Shown here: piece by piece, positions 26,133 to 34,636 of the stretch
Layout of the letters: each line of letters opens with the position of its first letter
Position numbering within the stretch: the first letter of the stretch is position 1
NCBI RefSeq assembly: GCF_000717715.1
Contig: NZ_JOAI01000018.1
Span: 1 to 64,000 of the forward strand
Origin: Streptomyces sp. NRRL B-24484
GTDB taxonomy: Bacteria; Actinomycetota; Actinomycetes; Streptomycetales; Streptomycetaceae
DNA: 64,000 bases
Reading direction: 5' to 3'
Position numbers and translations under genes: made by a program
The notes under the pieces: generated by a model
The model's input: only the letters and a program-made list of their open reading frames with translations
What the model was told of the DNA's origin: nothing
Databases searched by the model: none

Positions 26133-27608
26133 TCAGTGCAGGATGCCCGCCCGCCGGGCGGCGACGAGCCAGGAGGGGAACTCGGTGAGCAGCCGGTCGT
26201 AGAGCTCCGGGTCCGAGATCGAGTCGATGTCGTCCACGGCGAAGAAGCCCACGTTGTCGACGCGGCGGCCGGGCAGCGTGTCGAAGCGTTCCAGCACCCC
26301 GTAGTCGGACTGCCCGAGGCCGACGAACTGCCAGAAGACCGGCTCCTCCACGGCCGCCCGCAGCTCCTGCTCGATGGCCGCGTTCCGGTAGACGCCGCCG
26401 TCGGAGAAGAACAGCACCAGGGTCGGGTCCGCCGTCGGATGCGCCCGGACGTGCGCGCGGACCTCGGCGATGACCTTCTGCTCCTCGTTCTGGATGCCGA
26501 CGAAGCGCATGTCGACCTGGCCCGGCAGCAGACCGTGCCGAGGCCTCTTCGGACGGCCGAACAGGGTCAGCTCGCCGACCCGCACGTGGGTCGGGATCCA
26601 CTCCGGCAGCTCGGCGAGGTGCAGGTCCGGCAGGCGGGCCGGGTGGGTGGCGAAGGTCCACGCGTGCATCCGGCCGTCCTCGGCCAGCTGCGCGGCGACC
26701 GCGGCCATCCGCTCGACCACCCCGGCGACCGTGCCCCGGCGGTACAGCCCGGACATCGACCCGGAGGCGTCCAGCACCAGCACCACCCGGGCCCGGACAC
26801 CGGCCGCGCCGTGCTTCTCCAGGCTCACCGCGACCTGCTGCTTGCGCAGCGAGAGCCGCTTGCGGATGTCCACCGGCAGCGCCTCCTCCGCGGCCGTTGC
26901 CGGCCCGGTGGCGCGTACTTGCGGGGTCGGAGGCGTCTGCGGGGTCGGTGGTGTCCGCGGGGGCTCCGGCTGCGGGGGTGTCGGCTGCAGGGGTTCCGGC
27001 GCCGGAGGCAGGTGCGTCGGAGGCAGGTGCGGGGCGGCCGACACCTGCGAAAGCGGCGCGGCTGCGGGCGGTTCGACGGCAGCGGGCGGTTCGACGGCTG
27101 CGGGCGGTTCGACGGCTCCGTGGTCGGCGGTGAGGCCGGCCCAGCCGGTGGCCCAGCCCTGGCCCACCGCACGGAACTTCCACTGGCCCGCCCGGCGGTA
27201 GAGCTCGCCGCCGACCACCGCGGTCTCCCGGCCGGCGGCGATCGGGAAGTGCGCCAGCGGGTCGCCGGTCCGGGCGTCCGTCAGCAGCAGCTCCAGCCCG
27301 CGCAGCCGTCCGAGGCTCCCGTCGTCGACGGTGGCGCAGAGCAGGATCCGATCGACCTCCGGCGCGAGTCCGGCGAGGTCCGCGTCGACCGCGCGGGCAG
27401 CGCTCTGCCGGACCCGGCCGGAGGGGTCGGCCGGGCGGGGGCCGCCGACCGCGCAGCCGTCCCCGAGGGCGCGGCCGTCGGCGTCGAGCAGGACCGCCCA
27501 GACCCGCACCGACGGCCCGTCCGGCGCCGGCGCCCAGGAGAACGCGGCCCGCACCTCCGGCACCCCGACCATCACGTTGGCGCCCTTGCCCAGCGAACTC
27601 GACGTCAT
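26133..27608 (-). CDS. TerD-VWA fusion protein (TerF-like)
   Basis: A 491-residue cytosolic protein. Residues 1-155 are a TerD/TerZ-type Ca-binding beta sandwich (VRAAFSWAPAPDGPSVRVWAV, GDPLAHFPIAAGRETAVVGG, LYRRAGQWKFRAVGQGWATG). A Pro-rich linker of about 90 residues (repeats of VEPPAA and PPTP) follows, then a VWA domain with a complete MIDAS: DASGSMS, a Thr in the loop, and FFSDGGVYRN. It belongs to the tellurium/stress-resistance group that includes TerF. No other ter gene is beside it, so it is a stand-alone member. ATG 27608. Confidence 0.88.
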   Translation of the reverse strand: MTSSSLGKGANVMVGVPEVRAAFSWAPAPDGPSVRVWAVLLDADGRALGDGCAVGGPRPADPSGRVRQSAARAVDADLAGLAPEVDRILLCATVDDGSLGRLRGLELLLTDARTGDPLAHFPIAAGRETAVVGGELYRRAGQWKFRAVGQGWATGWAGLTADHGAVEPPAAVEPPAAVEPPAAAPLSQVSAAPHLPPTHLPPAPEPLQPTPPQPEPPRTPPTPQTPPTPQVRATGPATAAEEALPVDIRKRLSLRKQQVAVSLEKHGAAGVRARVVLVLDASGSMSGLYRRGTVAGVVERMAAVAAQLAEDGRMHAWTFATHPARLPDLHLAELPEWIPTHVRVGELTLFGRPKRPRHGLLPGQVDMRFVGIQNEEQKVIAEVRAHVRAHPTADPTLVLFFSDGGVYRNAAIEQELRAAVEEPVFWQFVGLGQSDYGVLERFDTLPGRRVDNVGFFAVDDIDSISDPELYDRLLTEFPSWLVAARRAGILH

Positions 27609-27733
27609 CCCGCCAGTCTGCCAACCGGGACGCAGCGGCGGCAGCCCGACGCCGTTCTTGCCGTGGACATTCCACGGAAATCCCGCGGGATATCACGCCG
27701 GAATTGCCGCTGTCCATCACGCGGCGGAGTGGC

Positions 27734-27763
27734 TTGACTACGGATCGACAGGGACGGTTGGAT
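27734..27763 (+). promoter_or_regulatory. Possible sigma-70-type promoter before the PATAN/roadblock operon
   Basis: TTGACT at 27734-27739 and TTGGAT at 27758-27763 with 18 bp between, in an otherwise AT-richer stretch. This is the best promoter match in the 315-bp gap before the PATAN-like gene; its activity is inferred. Confidence 0.35.
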
Positions 27764-27826
27764 GTCGCACGTTGCCATCGGCGGGGAATTCGCCGGTATT
27801 CGGCCGCCGCCGAGGGGGAGTCGTGC

Positions 27827-27886
27827 ATGAATTCGCCGGGACCGGCCGAATATTTCTCCGCACTGCCGCTGCGGGGCTTTTCGTGA
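27827..27886 (+). CDS. Candidate 19-residue small ORF
   Basis: ATG 27827 has a strong GAGGGGGAG 6 bp upstream, better than the sites of the genes that follow, and reads MNSPGPAEYFSALPLRGFS before TGA. It ends 38 bp before the PATAN-like gene start. It could be a translated leader or a real micropeptide; with only one sequence there is no codon-bias test at this length. Confidence 0.35.
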   Translation: MNSPGPAEYFSALPLRGFS

Positions 27887-27923
27887 CCGTTTCCGATCGC
27901 CGCGCGGACCGCGGGGCGCGGGC

Positions 27924-28871
27924 GTGACGGCACCCCGAGCGACGGGCGGTGCGGCGCTGCCCGCCGTGGTGCGGACGGACGCCGCCGGTCGGCTCGCCAC
28001 CGCCCTCGCCGCCACGCCGGGCGGACGCCCCTCCGGCACCCTCACCGTGCTCGGCGACCCGGGCGGGGTGTTCCACCTCGCCTCCGGCGTCGTCACCGCG
28101 GTCGACTCGCCCGGCGCCCCGGACGTGGCCACCCTGCTGCTGCGGTCCGGCCGGGTCAGCACCACCGACTGGGAGGCGGCCTGCCGCGCGGGCGCGGCCG
28201 GCGAACGGACCGGTGCGGAGCTCGTCGCACGGGACCTGCTGGGCGCGGCCGAACTCCAGCTGATGTGCACGATGGCCGCCCTGGACGGCGCCTTCGCGGT
28301 GGCCGCCGGCCGGGTCGACGGCTGCACCCTGGCAGGTGGTCCGGCCCGGCACCACCTGCCCGCGCCGCAGGGCGTGGACCCGGAGTGGCTGCTGCACGAG
28401 ACGGACCGCAGGCTCCGCGCGCTCGCCGCACTCCGCCCCCCGCTCTGCCCGCTGCGCGACCGGATCGGCCCGACCACCGGGGCGCGCCGGGAGGCGGCGG
28501 CCGGGTCCGCCGGCCGGCTCACCGGCGAGCGCCGGGAGATCCTGCGCTGCGCGGACGGCCGCCGCAGCGCACGGGACATCGCCTTCCGGCTCGGCCGGGG
28601 CCTCTACGCCGTCACCGTGGAGCTCTCCCGGCTGCTGGCCGAAGGGCTGGTGGAGGTCGTACCGCACGGGCCCGCCCCCGCCGGGCCGGGAGCGCTGCCG
28701 GCACCGGTCGGCGGCACCGGGGTGACGACGGCCCGCCGACCACCGGATCCGCCGCCGGCGTACCAGCCGGCGGGACGGCTGCCGGTCCGCCGGCGGGGTG
28801 CCAGCGGGATCAACGACGTCCTCGCGTGGCGGTCGGCCGCCGGGCGGCACCGGCGCGCCCGCGATTCCTGA
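27924..28871 (+). CDS. PATAN (DUF4388)-like regulator with C-terminal winged helix
   Basis: A 315-residue protein starting at GTG 27924. Residues 20-120 look like a PATAN/DUF4388 module: SGTLTVLGDPGGVFHLASG, then ATLLLRSGRVSTTDWEAA. Residues 190-250 (LTGERREILRCADGRRSARD, then VTVELSRLLAEGLVEVV) form a winged helix of the type found in SorA/MarR-like regulators. The tail is disordered and Arg/Pro-rich. It heads an operon with two Roadblock/LC7 proteins. PATAN domains often travel with MglA/MglB-type GTPase modules, so a role in a signalling switch tied to such a module is plausible; no GTPase is encoded here. Confidence 0.7.
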   Translation: MTAPRATGGAALPAVVRTDAAGRLATALAATPGGRPSGTLTVLGDPGGVFHLASGVVTAVDSPGAPDVATLLLRSGRVSTTDWEAACRAGAAGERTGAELVARDLLGAAELQLMCTMAALDGAFAVAAGRVDGCTLAGGPARHHLPAPQGVDPEWLLHETDRRLRALAALRPPLCPLRDRIGPTTGARREAAAGSAGRLTGERREILRCADGRRSARDIAFRLGRGLYAVTVELSRLLAEGLVEVVPHGPAPAGPGALPAPVGGTGVTTARRPPDPPPAYQPAGRLPVRRRGASGINDVLAWRSAAGRHRRARDS

Positions 28872-28987
28872 CCGGCCTGCCCCCGCCCCCGGGCATTCGT
28901 CCGCAATTCCCGCGCGTCGGCGGGGCGGTTCGGCATGCCCGAGAAATCGTCCGGCACCGGCCGGCACATTCCCAGAACAGGAGAGAT

Positions 28988-29371
28988 GTGAGCAGCGAGA
29001 ACGGCGAATTGCTCGCCGAAATGCGTGGGCTGCGCGACCGGGTCGCGGGTGTCACCGACCTCGCGGTGGCCGCCGTGGACGGCCTGCTGATCACCGCGGA
29101 CGCCGAGGACGGCATCGACACCGAGGGCCTGGCCGCGCTCGCCGCCGCGGCGCTCGGGCTCGCCCGACGGGCCGGCCAGGCCACCGGCAAGGGTCTGCTG
29201 CACCGGACGGTGGCGCAGTTCAGCCACGGCTACGTGGTCGTCCAGCCGATCGGCCGGATGGGGTTGATGACCGTCCTCGGCGACTCCGGGATGGACATCG
29301 CACGGCTGCACACCGAGTCCCAGGCCGCCGCCGACCGGATGGACCGCCTGCTGGCCGCACCCCAGTCCTGA
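28988..29371 (+). CDS. Roadblock/LC7-domain protein, first copy (MglB-like)
   Basis: A 127-residue protein starting at GTG 28988 just after AGGAGA. A single Roadblock/LC7 fold: helix ELLAEMRGLRDRVAGV, strand TDLAVAAVDGLLITAD, helix LAALAAAALGLARRAGQATG and the strand pair FSHGYVVVQPIGRMGLMTVLGDSG. In Streptomyces such proteins partner GTPases in the conservon (cvn) systems as GAPs or scaffolds. Here there is no sensor kinase, DUF742 or GTPase neighbour, so this is a reduced relative of a conservon. Confidence 0.85.
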   Translation: MSSENGELLAEMRGLRDRVAGVTDLAVAAVDGLLITADAEDGIDTEGLAALAAAALGLARRAGQATGKGLLHRTVAQFSHGYVVVQPIGRMGLMTVLGDSGMDIARLHTESQAAADRMDRLLAAPQS

Positions 29372-29429
29372 CGCACCGCCCGACCGGGCCGCCTGCCCGC
29401 ACCCCGCCCGAACCACGAGAAGGAGCACC

Positions 29430-29861
29430 GTGAGCACACCGCAGGGATTCCAGAGCATGTCCGACCGGGTGAACGCCCTGGTCAAGGGCCTCCGCACGGA
29501 GGTGCCCGAGTGCCTGGCCTCGGGGATCATCGACATGTCCACCGGCATGCTGCTGTCCGTCGAGACGGTCGACTCGCACCCGCCGGAGGTCCTCGACATG
29601 CTGGCCGCCGCGACCCTCGACCTCTTCCAGGGCCGCAACGTGGTGATGATCGAGGGCATCTTCAAGGAGCGGCGCGGTGTGGTGAGCGACCGTCACTACT
29701 TCCAGGAGATCCTGGTCAACAGCGACAACCTGGCCCACCTCTTCCTCCGGGTGGACAGCGCCGACGACATCGTGGCCGTGGTCGTCTGCCGCAACAGCGT
29801 CAACGTCGGCATGCTCTTCGCCCAGTCCCGCCGGGTGCTGAAGGACCACGGCCGGCTCTGA
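29430..29861 (+). CDS. Roadblock/LC7-like protein, second copy
   Basis: A 143-residue protein starting at GTG 29430 behind GAAGGAG. It begins with a helix (MSDRVNALVKGLRTEV), then PECLASGIIDMSTGMLLSVE, a helix LDMLAAATLDLFQGRNV and DDIVAVVVCRNSVNVGMLFA, consistent with a divergent Roadblock fold. Family members of this kind have been found beside MglB-like proteins in actinobacteria, and heterodimers are likely. It ends the operon; a strong terminator follows at 29893-29927. Confidence 0.75.
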   Translation: MSTPQGFQSMSDRVNALVKGLRTEVPECLASGIIDMSTGMLLSVETVDSHPPEVLDMLAAATLDLFQGRNVVMIEGIFKERRGVVSDRHYFQEILVNSDNLAHLFLRVDSADDIVAVVVCRNSVNVGMLFAQSRRVLKDHGRL

Positions 29862-29892
29862 CCCCGGCGCGGCCCGCACCGGCACGTGCGGC

Positions 29893-29927
29893 GGGTCCGG
29901 ACTCCCCCGGTTCGGGGGCCCGGACCC
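29893..29927 (+). terminator. Terminator of the PATAN/roadblock operon
   Basis: GGGTCCGG (29893-29900) pairs with CCGGACCC (29920-29927); inside it CCCCC pairs with GGGGG across GGTTC. It lies 31 bp past the roadblock stop. Confidence 0.7.
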
Positions 29928-29995
29928 GGCGCACGGTGCATTCCGCGGCAGGTGCCTTCGGCGGCGGTCGGCTCGCGGCCGCCGTTCGGCGGCGG

Positions 29996-30085
29996 TCAGT
30001 CGGTGGCGGGTTCGGTGGCTCGGCCCGTACTGCGCTCGGCCAGCAGCATCACCGCGGCCAGCAGGACCACCAGGACCTGCGTACC
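29996..30085 (-). pseudogene. Possible C-terminal remnant of a membrane protein
   Basis: On the minus strand the frame ending at 29996 reads GGTQVLVVLLAAVMLLAERS and a short tail before TGA, like the last transmembrane helix and tail of a small membrane protein. No credible N-terminus precedes it: upstream the plus strand carries a TetR remnant. It may mark a deletion junction near 30085. Identity unknown. Confidence 0.3.
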
Positions 30086-30088
30086 GCC

Positions 30089-30449
30089 CCGCACCGCGCC
30101 CGGGCCGGCGACCGGGACACCCGCGCGGGGCTGCCGGCCCTCGCCGAGGCCTACCTGGCGTTCGCCCGGGCCAGGCCCGCGGTCCACGCCGCCATGTTCG
30201 CGCGCGGGACGGGCCTCGCGTTCGGCAGCGCGGCGACGCCGGCCCCGCCGCGGGCCGCCCCGGACGAACTCCATGCCGCGGTCGGACCGCTGGCCGCCGC
30301 CAGCGGCGCCCGACCCGGAGGCCTGCACCGAAGTCCTCCGGAGCACCCTGCACGGCCTGGCCGCCCTCACCGGGAGCAGCCGGCTGCGCCCCGGCGCCCA
30401 CCGTGCACGGCTCGACCTGCTGGTCGGACTCCTCACCGCGGGCACCTGA
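30089..30449 (+). pseudogene. TetR/AcrR regulator remnant (WHG-type C-terminal domain, frameshifted)
   Basis: The plus strand reads AGLPALAEAYLAFARARPAV then HAAMFARGTGLAFGSAATPA in frame 2, then near 30300-30310 must shift to frame 3 to continue EACTEVLRSTLHGLAALTGS and GAHRARLDLLVGLL before the stop at 30449. Together this matches the C-terminal WHG (TetR_C_33) domain of TetR regulators. The helix-turn-helix N-terminus is missing. So the gene is both truncated and frameshifted. The junction with the membrane-protein fragment near 30085 suggests an ancient deletion. Confidence 0.6.
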
Positions 30450-30486
30450 GCACCCCCACCCGCCCCGGCCTCACGACCGGACCGGG

Positions 30487-30609
30487 TCAGTAGTGGATCG
30501 CGGACGGCGGCGCCTGCGTGATCACGGTGTCGCCCGAAAATTCGATCTTGAAGTTCGACGGGGCGGACCTGCGGAACTCCTCGATCAGCGCCAGGTGCTC
30601 GGGGTTCAC
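30487..30609 (-). pseudogene. Uma2-family protein N-terminal fragment (40 residues)
   Basis: GTG 30609 is preceded by GGGGGAGAG, a good ribosome binding site. The 40 residues (NPEHLALIEEFRRSAPSNFK, IEFSGDTVITQAPPSAIHY) resemble the beginning of streptomycete Uma2-family (DUF820) proteins, which continue with a nuclease-like fold of about 180 residues; here TGA comes right after PPSAIHY. No catalytic part follows in any frame that I could see. It is either a truncated Uma2 gene or a small protein derived from one. Confidence 0.45.
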
Positions 30610-30705
30610 CTCTCCCCCGGGATCTCGGTCCGGCACCCACGCTAGCGGCCGGGTCCACCGAGGTCGCCCGGTTCGTCCCCGAGCCGCCATGACCTCCGAC
30701 GTCCG

Positions 30706-31572
30706 TCAGGACACCGTCCGCTCCACCGGGATCCAGAGCTGGCTGGTCGCCTCGGACCAGTCGGCCGACGGCCGGGTGCGGAGGATCTCCGGACCCGGGC
30801 GGGTGGCGTACGGATTGGACGGGAACCACTCCGTGAAGACGTCCCGCCAGAGGTACTGCAGGGACTGGGGGAACGGGCCGGTGTTCTCGAAGACGGCCCA
30901 GGTGCCGGCCGGGACGGCCAGGACGTCGAGGTCCTCCGGAGCCTCGGCCCCGGTCACCACCGCGTGGTAGTAGTCCAGCAGGACGCCCTCCTCCCGGCTG
31001 TCGGAGAGGTGCACGACCGCGGAGACGATGCCCTCCGGCTCCTGGTCCGACAGTTCGGTGATGCGCTGCACGGTCTCCGGCGGGACGCCCCCGATCATCT
31101 CGGCGATGTGCGGGTTGACCCCCTCGTGGATCAGCGGGACGCGGGCCGTCCGGCCGACGACCCGGAACGCGTCCTTCTCGACGATCCGGTACTTCATGGT
31201 GGTGCTCCCTTCGACGACGAGTCGGAAGGACATCCGGGGCTGCGAGTGCAGGACCGCACCCGTCCGCCGGGCCTCGCCGGGGCCGACCCCGTGCATCGCA
31301 CGGAACGCCCGGGCGAAGGCCTCCGCCGATCCGTAGCCGTGCCGCACGGCGACCTCCAGCAGGGTCCGCTCGCCCGCGAGCACCTCGGCGCCCGCGACGG
31401 TGAGCCGCCGGCGCCGGACGTACTCCGACAGCGGGATCCCGGCCAGCGCGGAGAACATCCGCCGCAGGTGGAACTCGGACGTCAACGCGATGCGGGCCAG
31501 TTCGGCCGCGTCGATCTGCCGGTCGAGGTGCGTCTCGATGTGCGCCATGACCTGGTTCAGCCGGTCCAGCAC
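30706..31572 (-). CDS. AraC-family regulator with GyrI-like effector domain
   Basis: A 288-residue regulator starting at GTG 31572 after AAGGAGG. An N-terminal AraC HTH pair (about 1-105) includes LARIALTSEFHLRRMFSALA and EVAVRHGYGSAEAFARAFRA. After a short linker a GyrI-like/SOUL-type ligand domain (about 125-288) reads KYRIVEKDAFRVVGRTARVP and ends LQYLWRDVFTEWFPSNPYA then LWIPV. This architecture (Rob/BltR-like) binds small hydrophobic compounds and often regulates export or detoxification genes. Targets are not evident: its neighbours are fragments. Confidence 0.9.
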   Translation of the reverse strand: MLDRLNQVMAHIETHLDRQIDAAELARIALTSEFHLRRMFSALAGIPLSEYVRRRRLTVAGAEVLAGERTLLEVAVRHGYGSAEAFARAFRAMHGVGPGEARRTGAVLHSQPRMSFRLVVEGSTTMKYRIVEKDAFRVVGRTARVPLIHEGVNPHIAEMIGGVPPETVQRITELSDQEPEGIVSAVVHLSDSREEGVLLDYYHAVVTGAEAPEDLDVLAVPAGTWAVFENTGPFPQSLQYLWRDVFTEWFPSNPYATRPGPEILRTRPSADWSEATSQLWIPVERTVS

Positions 31573-31705
31573 TCGGCCTCCTTCCCTTCCGCCCACCACC
31601 GTAGGAAGGGACAGCCTCCCCCGACCCGACAATCCGTGCCCGTTCCGGTCGGGTCCACGGGACGGGAGCGGGGGCAGGAACGACGGCCGGACGGAACCGC
31701 ACGGA

Positions 31706-31753
31706 GGGGCGCCGCGCCGGGAAGCCCCCTCCTGCCTCCCGGTGCGGCGCCCC
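31706..31753 (-). terminator. Terminator hairpin after the thiC fragment (copy of the thiC terminator)
   Basis: GGGGCGCCGC (31706-31715) pairs with GCGGCGCCCC (31744-31753), and CCGGGA inside pairs with TCCCGG. The loop AAGCCCCCTCC is the same as in the terminator of the intact thiC (37803-37843) although the outer stem differs. It lies 15 bp downstream of the thiC fragment stop. Confidence 0.65.
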
Positions 31754-31767
31754 CCGAACACCGGGTC

Positions 31768-31920
31768 TCAGTCCGCCAGCGGCAGGTAGACCCGGTTGCC
31801 CTGGGCCGCGAACTCCTCCGACTTGGCCTTCATGCCCTCGACGGCCTCCGCGTCGTCCTCGGGCTCGGGCGCACCGTTGCCATACTTCTCTGTGATGGTT
31901 CGACTGATCTTCATCGAGCA
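31768..31920 (-). pseudogene. thiC 3'-end fragment (first)
   Basis: The minus strand from 31920 reads CSMKISRTITEKYGNGAPEP then [15 protein letters not shown] and stop. It aligns with the C-terminus of the intact ThiC at 37858, which reads [16 protein letters not shown] and ends [15 protein letters not shown]. The first two cysteines of the Fe-S motif (CSMCGPKFC in ThiC) are missing; upstream the reading frame has unrelated sequence (AGFGLNR). About 47 bp around the stop are nearly identical between the two copies. It is a broken duplicate, not a functional enzyme. Confidence 0.75.
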
Positions 31921-32198
31921 GCGGTTCAGTCCGAACCCAGCACGTTCCCTGGTGCCCGACGTACCGACGGCCAACGTCCGCCGGATTCCGGTGCTCACCA
32001 GCCCGCGAATGTCGCACACTCCTCGGCGTCACCCTCTGTTCTCGCAGGACCCGCTGATGACAGTCCACGAAAGAGGAACCCCAGCCGACGCACGGCTGGG
32101 GTTCCTCTATGCGGTAGTACCGGTCAACAGGTCGCGTCGGGCCCGTTCCTACGTGCCGGCAGGCCGCACCCGATCGTGATCACCGCCGATCGGGCGGG

Positions 32199-34468
<2,270 letters not shown>

Positions 34469-34636
34469 TCAGTTGTCGCTGCTCACATGAAGGTTGCCGT
34501 GATCGGGAAGAATTTCCTGTCGAGCCGGAGACCGGCGCGGCCCTCGTCCCGTCGGGGCGAAGTCGCGGCGGATCGCGAGGGCGCCCGCGGCGGGGCAGCG
34601 GGCCGTTCGGCTCGCGGCCCCGCTCAGGGGGTCGGG

